Below, piece after piece: positions 53,148 through 62,796 of a stretch of 64,000 nucleotides of DNA. The stretch comes from Pedobacter hiemivivus. GTDB taxonomy: Bacteria > Bacteroidota > Bacteroidia > Sphingobacteriales > Sphingobacteriaceae. The DNA lies in assembly GCF_004331685.1 (NCBI RefSeq), contig NZ_SJSM01000003.1:124001-188000 (forward strand), given 5' to 3'. The translations under genes and the position numbers were made by a program. Every line of letters starts with the position of its first letter. The stretch's first letter is position 1. The notes beneath the pieces are model-generated. The model did not search any database. It saw nothing but the letters and a program-made list of their open reading frames with translations, and was not told the DNA's origin.

Positions 53148-53150
53148 ATT

Positions 53151-53455
53151 CAAAGATCATTAGAAAACTTTTAATAACAAAATTATCTCAATAATTAACC
53201 GTCGGTTTAGTTTAATGAAATTTTGTGCGAAAATCCAATATTTTGGAGAACGTAAACCGGCAGGATATAAATGCTTAACTCAGTATTTTAAGGCACGTTC
53301 CTTAGGAAAAGTGTGGAAACTTACAAAAGTTCATTCGAATAAATGTAATGAACTACATAAGTTCGTACGTGTTTGTGTGTATTTGAGGCAATCTTGTTTT
53401 TTATGTTGAATAAAAACAGTTATTTTAACGGAAAATTAAGCTTTTAATAAAATCT
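53151..53455. other. Intergenic region before SpoIIM
   Basis: About 305 bases of AT-rich sequence. It holds a perfect 8-bp hairpin, AGTTCATT (53328-53335) with AATGAACT (53347-53354). The only open frame (53215-53409, 64 codons) has no family resemblance, and I do not call it a gene. The SpoIIM promoter must lie here, but I see no exact -7 match. Confidence 0.5.
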
Positions 53456-54406
53456 ATGAGAGAGGCGTTGTTTGTTAAACAGAATTCTGGGAAATGGAAA
53501 TCCTATGAACACTTGAAAGCAAGCAGTCCGGATGAAGTTGCCGAGCGCTTTATAGATATAACCAATGATTTGGCCTACGCCAAGACTTTCTACCCGAAAT
53601 CTAAAACCACAGCCTATTTAAACGGCTTAGCATCAGTGCTACACCAGTCTATTTATAAAAGTAAAAAAGAAGATACCAATCGCTTTTTGACCTTTTGGAA
53701 ATTTGAACTACCTGTCTTGTTTTATACTTATCGTCGACAGCTGCTGTACGCGCTTATTTTCTTTTTGATATCGGGCGCTATCGGAGTGCTGTCCGCAAAA
53801 TATGACGATGCTTTTGTAAGATTGATTTTGGGTGACGGCTATGTAAATATGACCAATGAGAATATTGCAAAAGGTGATCCTTTTGGAGTTTATAAACGGC
53901 AGGGGCCGGTTGCGATGTTCTTTTCTATTGCAGCCAATAATATTTATGTTTCTATGGTTGCGTTTTTAAGCGGGATTTTTCTAGGCATTGGACCTGTTTT
54001 TATGTTATTGAAAAATGGGATTATGGTAGGTGCATTTGAATATTACTTTTTCAGTAAAAGTCTGGGAGCAGAATCTGTGCTCGTTATATGGATTCATGGA
54101 ACTTTAGAGATCTCGGCGATTGTTATAGCTGGTGCTGCAGGCTTAGTTCTTGGACATGGTTTACTTTTCCCCAAAACTTATACTCGCTTACAAGCATTTA
54201 AAAACAGTGCAAAGGATGGGACAAAGATTGCCCTTGGTATTGTGCCAATTCTCCTTGTAGCAGCATTTTTCGAAGGTTTTATTACACGTTATACAAACAT
54301 GCCTTTATGGCTAAGCATAAGTATTTTGGGAGGATCATTGCTATTCATCATCTGGTACGTGATCATCTATCCTTCACAATTAAATAAACGCAATCAAATC
54401 AGCTAG
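53456..54406 (+). CDS. SpoIIM-like (stage II sporulation protein M family) membrane protein
   Basis: A 316-residue membrane protein of the SpoIIM (DUF95) family. A soluble N-terminal part (MREALFVKQNSGKWKSYEHL) is followed by about five to six helices; the motif MFFSIAANNIYVSMVAFLSG is typical. The organism is not a spore former, and in Bacteroidota this family is encoded with RDD, DUF4129, MoxR and DUF58 genes, as here. It is the first gene of the operon 53456-59531. The role is unknown. Confidence 0.87.
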   Translation: MREALFVKQNSGKWKSYEHLKASSPDEVAERFIDITNDLAYAKTFYPKSKTTAYLNGLASVLHQSIYKSKKEDTNRFLTFWKFELPVLFYTYRRQLLYALIFFLISGAIGVLSAKYDDAFVRLILGDGYVNMTNENIAKGDPFGVYKRQGPVAMFFSIAANNIYVSMVAFLSGIFLGIGPVFMLLKNGIMVGAFEYYFFSKSLGAESVLVIWIHGTLEISAIVIAGAAGLVLGHGLLFPKTYTRLQAFKNSAKDGTKIALGIVPILLVAAFFEGFITRYTNMPLWLSISILGGSLLFIIWYVIIYPSQLNKRNQIS

Positions 54407-54407
54407 T

Positions 54408-55286
54408 ATGCCAAACTTAGAATTAAAAAAAGCGAGAGAATTCGGAGAGATCATTAATGATACGTTTTTATTTATCAGACAAAATTTCAAGCCTTTATTA
54501 AAGGTGTTTGCTTACTTGTGTGGTTTCTTTATCCTTGCCGGAATGATAGCTGGGATTATTCAACAGTTAGAGATGGAAACGACTCTAAATGGTTTGAAGC
54601 AAGGCAAGGCTAGTTGGCAGACTACCATGGCAACGCTTTTTACTTTTAACTATTTATTGGTCGCAATACTTTCCTTTTGTAGTTCTGCTGCAATATTGGT
54701 TTCTACGCTTAGTTTCATTGCTTTGTACATTCAAAAGGGGAATGTGGCACCTACTCCTGATGAAGTTTGGGGGTATTTTAAGTATTACTACTTCAGGGTT
54801 TTTTTTAGCAATATCATTGTCATACTTTTTGTGTCGTTAGGCTTTCTCTTTTGTCTTTTACCGGGTATTTATCTATTTCCAGCCATGTCCTTGCTTTTGT
54901 CGATGATGGTATTGGAAAACACTAATTTTCAATATGCTTTTAACCGCTCGTTTAAATTGCTGAAAAATCAATGGTGGGTAACTGCCGGGGCCGTGTTGAT
55001 CATTTGGGTAATTGCTTATGCCTGCATGAGTTTCGCCGCTATTCCTACATTGGTTTTAAAAATGGGGGGAGCGTTTTTCCCAGGAATCGAGGGATGGAGC
55101 AAGATGTTTACTATAATTGGTGTCGCCCTTCAGTATTTGAGTTACGTATTTATGATGATTCCGGTAATTGGGGTTTCGCTTTGCTATTTTAACCTCGTTG
55201 AAATACAAGAAAGCACAGGTTTGATGGATCGGATCAATCAATTTGGAGAAGAAAAAGACCATTTCTCCGGCTTAGAAGAATACTAA
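54408..55286 (+). CDS. Uncharacterised multi-pass membrane protein of the SpoIIM-MoxR cluster
   Basis: A 292-residue protein with about five to six membrane helices. It begins LKKAREFGEIINDTFLFIRQ, like the membrane domains of glycerophosphodiester phosphodiesterase-type or DUF975-type proteins, but I cannot name the family with confidence. It lies 1 base after SpoIIM and 2 bases before the DUF4129 gene, so it is cotranscribed and probably part of the same membrane complex. Confidence 0.78.
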   Translation: MPNLELKKAREFGEIINDTFLFIRQNFKPLLKVFAYLCGFFILAGMIAGIIQQLEMETTLNGLKQGKASWQTTMATLFTFNYLLVAILSFCSSAAILVSTLSFIALYIQKGNVAPTPDEVWGYFKYYYFRVFFSNIIVILFVSLGFLFCLLPGIYLFPAMSLLLSMMVLENTNFQYAFNRSFKLLKNQWWVTAGAVLIIWVIAYACMSFAAIPTLVLKMGGAFFPGIEGWSKMFTIIGVALQYLSYVFMMIPVIGVSLCYFNLVEIQESTGLMDRINQFGEEKDHFSGLEEY

Positions 55287-55288
55287 AC

Positions 55289-56014
55289 ATGTATAAAGCG
55301 CTTATTGTATTTTTATTCTTTTTGGTAACTACCAATGGTTTTTCGACAAGCTTACCAGAGGGGAAGGCTGTAAAAAATATACCCTTAAAAAATGATACGA
55401 ATGCCATTTCGGTCAGGAGTTTTGATTTGCAAAAAATAAAGGAATACAGCAGCCAAAAAGAATTTCGATATGATGATGTGACCCCGATAAATACCAGTTG
55501 GTGGGACCGCTTCTGGGCATGGTTTTGGGATTTGTTTGAAGTGACGCTAAAGAACAATTATTCCTGGGGATTTTTAAAGTATGTAGTCATTTTTATTGTA
55601 GTGGGCCTGGTAGTTTTTGCGGTAATTAAACTGATCGGACTCGACTTGAATATCTTTGCCGGAAAATCTAAATCTATTGATGTCCCTTATAATGAGTCGC
55701 ACGAGAATATTCATGAAATCAATTTTAATGAGGAGATAGAAAAGGCCGTTGCAAATGGCAATTACCGATTGGCAGTGCGCTTGTCTTACTTGCGTTCGTT
55801 AAAGTTGTTGAACGATAAAGAGTTGATCAACTGGCAGCCTGAAAAAACAAATCAGACCTATATTAACGAAATTATTGATCCCGATAGGAAACAACAATTT
55901 GCGGGGCTAACCCGACAGTTTGAATACATCTGGTATGGGGAGTTTTTTATTGATAAGGAAAGCTTCATCGCTGTTAAAGGTAGTTTTGAACGATTTAACG
56001 TGAAGGCGCTATGA
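55289..56014 (+). CDS. DUF4129-domain membrane protein
   Basis: A 241-residue protein with a signal peptide (about 1-19), a periplasmic part (YSSQKEFRYDDV, NTSWWDRFWAWFWDLF), one membrane helix (about 94-113) and a cytoplasmic DUF4129 domain (AVANGNYRLAVRLSYLRSL, about 155-175, then RQFEYIWYGEF). DUF4129 proteins occur with MoxR/DUF58 systems. It overlaps the next gene by 4 bases. Confidence 0.85.
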   Translation: MYKALIVFLFFLVTTNGFSTSLPEGKAVKNIPLKNDTNAISVRSFDLQKIKEYSSQKEFRYDDVTPINTSWWDRFWAWFWDLFEVTLKNNYSWGFLKYVVIFIVVGLVVFAVIKLIGLDLNIFAGKSKSIDVPYNESHENIHEINFNEEIEKAVANGNYRLAVRLSYLRSLKLLNDKELINWQPEKTNQTYINEIIDPDRKQQFAGLTRQFEYIWYGEFFIDKESFIAVKGSFERFNVKAL

Positions 56015-57192
56015 AGGGATTAAAGCTATATTTAGTAGGGAGTGCGGTGGTGATGGTATTGTATTTAATTGCGCAATATTACAAGCCAAAGCCTACAGAC
56101 TGGACACCAACCTATGTAAAGGAGGATAAAAACCCTTTCGGTACCTATATTTTATATCATGAGTTGGAAAGCTTGTTTCCAAAGGCTTTAATCAGTCCGT
56201 CGAATTTGCCCGTTTACAACACCTTAAAGGATAAGGGTTTTGAGCATACCAATTACCTTATTATTGCTGGAGAGGTCCAAATGGACGCATTGGATTATGA
56301 GGAATTGGTTAAATATATGGAAAGAGGTAATAATGTATTTATTGCGGCTTATCAATTAAGCGACTTTTTACGTGATACCCTTAATTTGAGGATGAACTCT
56401 GTAGCTAGTATTAGTAATCTAAAGGGGCCCGCACTTAATTTTGTAAATCCGGCTTTAAAAGAAAAACGTCCTTATATTTTTAACAAGGGACTGGGCGATC
56501 AATATTTTAGTTTGGTAGATACGCTGAGAGCCGCTGCACTAGGCCGCAATGAAGGGGGCGAAGTTAATTTTGTAAAATACAATTATGGGAAAGGGGCGTT
56601 GTATATGCTGCCAAGTCCACAATTGCTGAGCAACTACAACTTGCTAAATCCTGCTGGCACTAGGTACATTGCTAAAGTGCTTTCTCATCTACCGGTTGCC
56701 GAAAGGGTAATCTGGGACGAAAACAATACCAAAGGAAATGTGGACGATCAATCTGTGCTGAGGGTGCTGTTTAAGCATGATCAATTGCGCTGGGCCTATT
56801 ATTTAGCCTTGACTGGACTATTGCTGTTTATCCTTTTTGAAATGAAACGCAGACAGCGCATCATCCCGGTTATAGTACCATTAAAGAATACCTCTGTCGA
56901 TTTTGTGAAGGTGGTGGGCAAGGTTTATTATCAGCAGCGCGACAATCGGGATATCGTACAAAAGAAGATCAGTTATTTTTTGGAATATGTGCGAACTAAC
57001 TATCGTTTAAAGACCTCAAAATTAGATCAGGAATTTATGGCCGATCTGGTGCTTAAATCGGGTGTAAACGAGGCTGTTGTTCAGCAATTGATTGAAATGA
57101 TAAACAGGGTGAATAACGCTGTTATGGTTAATGATGAGCAACTCATCAACCTGAATAAATTAATAGAGAAATTTTATAAACAAGCCCAATAA
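56011..57192 (+). CDS. DUF4350-domain membrane protein
   Basis: A 393-residue protein with an N-terminal helix (about 5-23), a large periplasmic DUF4350 domain (DKNPFGTYILYHELESLFP, YMERGNNVFIAAYQLSDFL), a second helix (about 262-278) and a C-terminal cytoplasmic helical part (KVVGKVYYQQRDNRDIVQKK). It is a standard member of the MoxR/DUF58/DUF4129 cluster; function unknown. Confidence 0.85.
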   Translation: MKGLKLYLVGSAVVMVLYLIAQYYKPKPTDWTPTYVKEDKNPFGTYILYHELESLFPKALISPSNLPVYNTLKDKGFEHTNYLIIAGEVQMDALDYEELVKYMERGNNVFIAAYQLSDFLRDTLNLRMNSVASISNLKGPALNFVNPALKEKRPYIFNKGLGDQYFSLVDTLRAAALGRNEGGEVNFVKYNYGKGALYMLPSPQLLSNYNLLNPAGTRYIAKVLSHLPVAERVIWDENNTKGNVDDQSVLRVLFKHDQLRWAYYLALTGLLLFILFEMKRRQRIIPVIVPLKNTSVDFVKVVGKVYYQQRDNRDIVQKKISYFLEYVRTNYRLKTSKLDQEFMADLVLKSGVNEAVVQQLIEMINRVNNAVMVNDEQLINLNKLIEKFYKQAQ

Positions 57193-57195
57193 ATT

Positions 57196-58173
57196 ATGGA
57201 AGTGGAAATGTTTACCCAAAGAACCGACCTTACACAGCTAAATACTGCAGTAGAACAAATCAGACAAACGCTGGGCAGTATCATTGTTGGTCAGAAAGAT
57301 ACCATTGATTTTTTAATTGCCGGAGTGCTTGCTGATGGGCATGTGCTTTTGGAAGGGGTGCCGGGTGTAGCCAAAACTTTAAGTGCAAAATTGGTTGCTA
57401 AAAGTATTGATGCTTCTTTTGCCCGCATTCAGTTTACGCCAGATTTGATGCCTTCTGATGTAATTGGAACTTCAGTCTTTGATCCTCGATCTGCATCTTT
57501 TGAATACCGTAAAGGCCCAATATTTGGCCATATTGTATTGGTTGATGAGATTAACCGCGCTCCGGCGAAAACTCAATCTGCCCTATTTGAGGTGATGGAG
57601 GAAAGGCAGATTACCGTTGATGGGCATACTTACCTGATGGATGAACCATTTATGGTTTTGGCTACCCAAAATCCGATTGAGCAGGAGGGGACGTATCGGT
57701 TACCTGAAGCACAGTTGGATCGTTTTCTATTTAAGATTGAGGTGAAATATCCAACGCTAGAGGAAGAAACAGCTATTTTGCTAAATCAGCATCAGTACAG
57801 GTTAGATGATGCGCTGAATGCCGTTAAGGCAGTTCTAAGTATCGAACAGATCAAAGCTTGCCGAGCAATCATAAAAGGGCTGCATGTTGAGCCCAAGCTG
57901 ATCGAATATGTGGCTAAGATTACGCATGAAACGCGGAATAATAAATCACTTTATTTGGGTGCCTCACCTCGTGCTTCGCTGGCCATGGTAAATGGAGCTA
58001 AGGCTTTTGCCGCTATGCAGGGGCGTGATTTTGTAACTCCAGAGGACATCATTAAAGTCGCGCCACCGGTATTGTCGCACAGAATTATGCTTAGTCCTGA
58101 TAAGGAAATGGAAGGTTTAACGCCTAATGATATTGTTGCTCAGATTCTCCAAAAAATAGAAGTACCTAGATAA
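57196..58173 (+). CDS. MoxR-family AAA+ ATPase
   Basis: A 325-residue ATPase. Walker A is LLEGVPGVAKTLSAK (about 51-65), Walker B HIVLVDEINRAPAKTQ (about 112-127), sensor 1 MVLATQNPIEQEGTY and sensor 2 GASPRASLAM (about 265). MoxR proteins act as chaperone-like remodelers, often for von Willebrand-fold or DUF58 proteins such as the one encoded next. Alternative starts exist within the first six codons. Confidence 0.93.
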   Translation: MEVEMFTQRTDLTQLNTAVEQIRQTLGSIIVGQKDTIDFLIAGVLADGHVLLEGVPGVAKTLSAKLVAKSIDASFARIQFTPDLMPSDVIGTSVFDPRSASFEYRKGPIFGHIVLVDEINRAPAKTQSALFEVMEERQITVDGHTYLMDEPFMVLATQNPIEQEGTYRLPEAQLDRFLFKIEVKYPTLEEETAILLNQHQYRLDDALNAVKAVLSIEQIKACRAIIKGLHVEPKLIEYVAKITHETRNNKSLYLGASPRASLAMVNGAKAFAAMQGRDFVTPEDIIKVAPPVLSHRIMLSPDKEMEGLTPNDIVAQILQKIEVPR

Positions 58174-58184
58174 AACGCGGGATA

Positions 58185-59531
58185 TTGAAACACTTTTTTA
58201 GAAAATATTACAGAGACCTTTTTCTGGGCAAAAGAATTTTTGCTGGGATAGGCTTATGTGTAAGTTTATTTCTGTTTTCTTTCTTCCTGCCCTGGCTCGG
58301 AGACTTGCCTTATGTCTTTTTGGGCGTGTTGGTATTGCTGGTCTTAATTGATTTTGTGTTATTGTACCAGACAAAACGCGATGTGTTTTTGCGCAGGGAC
58401 GTACCAGACCGGTTAAGTAACGGGGATGACAATGAGCTGCAGATCTATGTAGAGAACTTTTATGCCTTCGGCATTCATGTTGGCATTATTGATGAAATTC
58501 CTTTTCAGTTTCAAAAAAGAGACCTATGGTTTAAAAGTAATCTGAAATCGGGTGAGCGGAAGACAATTGCCTATTTGTTGAGACCAACTAAAAGGGGCGA
58601 ATATGTTTTTGGACAAATCCGTTTATATGTACAATCGCCTTTAAGATTAGTTGCAAGGAGATTTAATTTCGGGGAAGAAGTGACTGTGCCTGTTTACCCA
58701 TCCTTTTTACAGTTACGTAAATATGAGCTGATGGCCATATCGAATAGGCTAAGTGACTTTGGGATTAAGAAAATCCGACGGGTTGGGCATAGTATGGAGT
58801 TTGATCAGGTAAAGAATTATGTGCAGGGCGATGATTACCGTACTGTGAACTGGAAAGCTACTGCCCGGAAAGGGGAATTAATGGTGAACTCGTTTACGGA
58901 TGAAAAAGCGCAGCACATGTATTGCATCATTGATAAATCGCGGGCCATGAAAATGCCTTTCGAGGGATTGAGCTTATTGGATTATGCCATTAATGCCAGT
59001 CTGGTGCTTTCTAATGTGGCCTTGGTAAAACAAGATAAGTCAGGGTTAATTACCATAGCAGAGAAGGCTGGCAGTATTGTACCGGCAGATCGCAGACCTG
59101 CGCAACTGGGTAAAATAATGGAGGTTTTATACAAAGAAAAAAGCCGCTACCTGGAGCTAAACATGGAAGCTTTATACACCAGTATTCGTGGTACTCTGAG
59201 ACAAAGGAGCTTGATTGTATTCTTTACGAATTTTGAAAGTATGTCGGCCTTAAATAGACAGTTACCTTATTTAAAGCGGATGGCCAAGTATCATCTGTTG
59301 CTGGTTGTGTTTTTTGAGAATACAGAACTTAAGGTCATTACCGAAAAGCCGGTACTTGATGTAGAGGGTATTTATATACAAACCATAGCCACCAAGTTTG
59401 CTTACGAGAAAAAGTTGATGGTAAAGGAATTGGCCAAACATGGTATCCTGAGCATACTTACGCCGCCCGAGAAATTAACGGTAAATGTGGTGAACAGGTA
59501 TTTGGCCATTAAGGCACAGCAAAAAATCTAA
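58185..59531 (+). CDS. DUF58 domain protein
   Basis: A 448-residue protein with two N-terminal membrane helices (about 15-35 and 38-58), a beta domain and a DUF58/vWA-like domain marked by VQGDDYRTVNWKATARKGEL (about 214-233) and HMYCIIDKSRAM (vWA-like strand with DKS). The start at 58185 is TTG (a TTG/ATG choice is not clear because no ATG lies nearby upstream). It is the last gene of the operon and convergent with the serine deaminase gene. Confidence 0.87.
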   Translation: MKHFFRKYYRDLFLGKRIFAGIGLCVSLFLFSFFLPWLGDLPYVFLGVLVLLVLIDFVLLYQTKRDVFLRRDVPDRLSNGDDNELQIYVENFYAFGIHVGIIDEIPFQFQKRDLWFKSNLKSGERKTIAYLLRPTKRGEYVFGQIRLYVQSPLRLVARRFNFGEEVTVPVYPSFLQLRKYELMAISNRLSDFGIKKIRRVGHSMEFDQVKNYVQGDDYRTVNWKATARKGELMVNSFTDEKAQHMYCIIDKSRAMKMPFEGLSLLDYAINASLVLSNVALVKQDKSGLITIAEKAGSIVPADRRPAQLGKIMEVLYKEKSRYLELNMEALYTSIRGTLRQRSLIVFFTNFESMSALNRQLPYLKRMAKYHLLLVVFFENTELKVITEKPVLDVEGIYIQTIATKFAYEKKLMVKELAKHGILSILTPPEKLTVNVVNRYLAIKAQQKI

Positions 59532-59549
59532 TTTCTTGCTGCGCTTATT

Positions 59550-60977
59550 TTAGCATTCAGGTAAACTAATCGGGATATTTGTTGCCAAACCGCCATCAGA
59601 TGTTTCCTTATATTTTGAGTTCATATCTAATGCAGTTTCCCACATGGTATTTACCACTGCATCTAAACTAACTTTTGCTTTATCGGGATTGCTTTGTAAG
59701 GCCAGCTGACTAGCCGTTATGGCTTTTATTGCACCCATGGTATTCCTTTCAATACATGGAATTTGAACTAAGCCCCCTATAGGGTCGCAGGTTAAGCCCA
59801 AATGATGTTCCATGGCAATTTCTGCCGCCATCAATACTTGACGCTGTGAGCCGCCTAAACACTCGGTTAAAGCTGCTGCTGCCATTGCTGACGATACACC
59901 GATCTCGGCCTGACAGCCACCCATTGCTGCAGATATCGTCGCTCCTTTTTTGAAGATGCTACCTACTTCGGAAGCACAGGCAATAAATTGGGTAATCTTT
60001 TCATCTGTATATCCATCGCAGAAAGCGATATAATATTGCAATACCGCAGGGATAACACCTGCAGCACCGTTAGTAGGGGCGGTAACTACGCGACCAAAAG
60101 AGGCATTTTCCTCGTTTACGGCCAAAGCAAAGCAACTTACCCAGTCTAATATATAGTTAAAGCTGTTTCCGCCGTTTCTGATGGCCATGATCCAGCTGGA
60201 ATAATCGTTGTATACGCTGCTGCCAATTAATCTTTTATTCAAGGCTGCTGCCCTTCTACCAACATTTAATCCACCAGGTAAAAACCCAGAAGTGTGACAT
60301 CCACGGTAGGTGCAATCTTTCATCACATTGAAATGCTGCATAATGCCTTTTCTGGTTTCAGCTTCGGTACGCCATGAAAGTTCATTCTCCATCACGATTT
60401 CTGAAACTTTAAGACCGGTAGATAAGCACCAGTGCAATAATTCGCTGGCTTTCTCGACAGGGAAAGGCAAGTCAACCTGCTCTTTCTCATTTCCGTTTTC
60501 GCCTTCTTTTACCACAAAGCCGCCACCTATTGAATAATAAGTCTCGGAAAAGGCTTTTCCGGTATTTAAGAAAGCCTGAAAAGTAACTGCATTGGGGTGA
60601 AATGGCAGACTTTCGAAGAAAAGGAAAACCATGTCGTCATTGTAATTGAACGAGATCAGTTGCTCACTTGAAAGAGATAGTAACTGTTCATCTTTAATCG
60701 AAGCAATGGTACTGTCGATGGCATTTACATCAAAAGTAACTGGATCAGCACCGGTTAGCCCCAACAATATGGCTACATCTGTTCCGTGTCCCTTGCCCGT
60801 TTTGGCCAAAGAACCATAAAGTAAAACCTTTACTTGCTCTACTTGCGCCAATAAGCCCTTCTGTTTTAGCGAAGCTGTAAATTGCTGCGCTGCTCTCCAT
60901 GGGCCCAAAGTGTGTGAGCTTGATGGGCCAATACCTATCTTAAAAATGTCGAATACCGAGATCTGTTCCCTTTGCAT
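59550..60977 (-). CDS. sdaA: L-serine ammonia-lyase (iron-sulfur type, single chain)
   Basis: A 475-residue enzyme that converts serine to pyruvate and ammonia. The beta domain (1-160) opens with [20 protein letters not shown], and the alpha domain holds the cluster cysteines in [23 protein letters not shown] and [18 protein letters not shown]. Fusion of both domains in one chain is the gamma-proteobacterial and Bacteroidota form. An exact -7 element lies 4 bases before the ATG. Confidence 0.94.
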   Translation of the reverse strand: MQREQISVFDIFKIGIGPSSSHTLGPWRAAQQFTASLKQKGLLAQVEQVKVLLYGSLAKTGKGHGTDVAILLGLTGADPVTFDVNAIDSTIASIKDEQLLSLSSEQLISFNYNDDMVFLFFESLPFHPNAVTFQAFLNTGKAFSETYYSIGGGFVVKEGENGNEKEQVDLPFPVEKASELLHWCLSTGLKVSEIVMENELSWRTEAETRKGIMQHFNVMKDCTYRGCHTSGFLPGGLNVGRRAAALNKRLIGSSVYNDYSSWIMAIRNGGNSFNYILDWVSCFALAVNEENASFGRVVTAPTNGAAGVIPAVLQYYIAFCDGYTDEKITQFIACASEVGSIFKKGATISAAMGGCQAEIGVSSAMAAAALTECLGGSQRQVLMAAEIAMEHHLGLTCDPIGGLVQIPCIERNTMGAIKAITASQLALQSNPDKAKVSLDAVVNTMWETALDMNSKYKETSDGGLATNIPISLPEC

Positions 60978-60981
60978 AATG

Positions 60982-60989
60982 CAAAGCTA
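60982..60989 (-). promoter_or_regulatory. -7 element directly before the sdaA ATG
   Basis: TAGCTTTG on the minus strand fits TAnnTTTG exactly, with 4 bases before the ATG at 60977. Confidence 0.6.
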
Positions 60990-61034
60990 CTATAGTTTGA
61001 TGAGATTATTAATACGTTACAAGAATGATACGGC

Positions 61035-61691
61035 CTAAAAATCGAATGCAATGATGTTTTTGTCCTGCAGCATCCGGTCTACAAATGTTTTATGGTTCTT
61101 CGGACTGCCAATTGCAATCCATGTTCCGCTGATGATGCCATTGGCCAATTCTTGTTTGCCCCTTGTAAGTTTGAGCTTAGAGGTTTTAATGTCTTGCTCG
61201 TATTTTTCAAGGCTTTCGCCCTCATATCGTTTTACAATCCTGTACACCCTTTTGGTAAAGCGACGTTCGGCCATCTCCTCCAAAAAAGGGAAAATCAATA
61301 AGGCTAGTAGCACCACGAGGGTTACGCCAATTGCTTGTTCAAAGTAGCCCGAGCCAATGGCCATGCCTATGGCGGCAACTATCCAGATTACGCAGGCGGT
61401 GGTCAAGCCCTTTACCTGGTTGTCTTCTTTAAAGATAACTCCGGCGCCCAGAAAACCAATCCCGGTAACAATGTTGGAAGCGATACGATCGTGACTGCTT
61501 AATCCGATTTTAATAGAAAGGATAGTAAATAGGGTAGAACCCAGACCAATCATGATCATGGTTTTTAAACCAGCTTGCTTACTTCTAAACTCCCTTTCTG
61601 CACCAATAAGGCCACAAAGCAAAGTAGCCATTAAAAACTTGTTTACCTCTGATTGGGTCAGGAAATGATTGCTTTCAAGAATATGCTCCAT
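61035..61691 (-). CDS. MgtC/SapB-family membrane protein
   Basis: A 218-residue protein with four to five N-terminal helices carrying the family signature GAEREFRSKQAGLKTMIMIG (about 30-49) and GIGFLGAGVIF (about 77), then a soluble ACT-like C-terminal part (TKRVYRIVKRYEGESLEKY). MgtC proteins affect growth under low magnesium and modulate ATP synthase in pathogens; the role here is unknown. Confidence 0.9.
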   Translation of the reverse strand: MEHILESNHFLTQSEVNKFLMATLLCGLIGAEREFRSKQAGLKTMIMIGLGSTLFTILSIKIGLSSHDRIASNIVTGIGFLGAGVIFKEDNQVKGLTTACVIWIVAAIGMAIGSGYFEQAIGVTLVVLLALLIFPFLEEMAERRFTKRVYRIVKRYEGESLEKYEQDIKTSKLKLTRGKQELANGIISGTWIAIGSPKNHKTFVDRMLQDKNIIAFDF

Positions 61692-61765
61692 ATCTGTTTG
61701 TATGGTCTAATATACCAAAGATTCTCTATAAGCAATAACTTATGCAGGTTCTTTGATGGTATGGT

Positions 61766-62794
61766 TTAGTAGAAATCGTAACACCTTAGTCCGTTAAACT
61801 TATTGTAGCCCGAACTATTAGGGAAATACTTTTCGTAACCAATACTTGCTTCGGTGGTGCCGCTGGTATTGGTATAATTAATTTTCGAGGTTGTAGCATC
61901 ATGACTTAAGCCTAATCTTAGCTTTTCGCCATTTCTGTTCCCTTTAAATAAATCGAATATTAATGAAACTACTACTGCATCAGGGCCGCCTTGTCCGCCA
62001 GTTCGGTACCATAATCCGGCATTTAGTCCTTTAAATTTAAACTGCGCTCCGGCACTCATAGAGGTAGAGCTGGCTTGTTTATAGTAAACCACAGAGGGGA
62101 TGAGGTAAGAGCCTTCATCCTGGTTGTAATACATGCCTGGACTTAAGGGGATCCTGTAACTTGCATTTGCGGTAATGCGCATAGGAAGTTTGGCAACTGT
62201 TCCGCTAAAAGATTCGTCGGGCTGATTGATATGATGAACTGCAACGCCCGCCATAAAATTTTGATAGATGATGTTTGTACCTGCAGCGCCATCAAAATAA
62301 AACTTGTTAGACATTTCAGGTGGCAGGGCTGAGGATACGCTGCCAGGAATATATCCGAGTCGCATATCTATCTGATCAGAAAAAACCAGTTTACTCCAAT
62401 CTATTTGTCGACTAGTAAAGCCTGCTTGTATCCCAAAAGAAGCTATAAAGTCATCTCCACCCACGCTATAAGCATAGGTTGCTGCGGCGTTGTTTTTAAC
62501 TAGGAAAGCTGTACCCTCGCTACTGCGGTTAAACATCAAACCAACACCACCGGCAAATTTAGAGATGTTGAGGTCGGCAGAAGCCGTGATGTAGGATAAG
62601 TCGCCACTAAGCCCCGACCATTGGTTCCGGTAAATCAGGTTCATTCTGAGGTCCCCCTCAAATTGCCCGGTTAGTGAAGGGTTCAGATAGATGGGGGCAT
62701 TAAAAAATTGGGAATAAACATGATCCTGTGCCATGGCAGACAGGTTGATCATTGTCATCACTAATGCTATTGTATATCTTAATCTCCCGCTCAT
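61766..62794 (-). CDS. PorP/SprF-family type IX secretion system membrane protein
   Basis: A 342-residue outer-membrane protein from ATG 62794 (MSGRLRYTIALV), just 2 bases after the stop of the upstream gene; the open frame reaches further into that gene but the signal peptide (ending NLSAMAQ) fixes the start. The family signature HVYSQFFNAPIYLNPSLTG follows the signal, and the rest is a beta barrel. PorP/SprF proteins work with type IX substrates that carry type B C-terminal sorting domains, as encoded directly upstream. Confidence 0.9.
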   Translation of the reverse strand: MSGRLRYTIALVMTMINLSAMAQDHVYSQFFNAPIYLNPSLTGQFEGDLRMNLIYRNQWSGLSGDLSYITASADLNISKFAGGVGLMFNRSSEGTAFLVKNNAAATYAYSVGGDDFIASFGIQAGFTSRQIDWSKLVFSDQIDMRLGYIPGSVSSALPPEMSNKFYFDGAAGTNIIYQNFMAGVAVHHINQPDESFSGTVAKLPMRITANASYRIPLSPGMYYNQDEGSYLIPSVVYYKQASSTSMSAGAQFKFKGLNAGLWYRTGGQGGPDAVVVSLIFDLFKGNRNGEKLRLGLSHDATTSKINYTNTSGTTEASIGYEKYFPNSSGYNKFNGLRCYDFY

Positions 62795-62796
62795 CC

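Noticed and set aside
53215..53409. 64-codon ORF before SpoIIM
   Set aside because: Cysteine/lysine-rich with no domain or conserved context; length is compatible with chance in AT-rich DNA.
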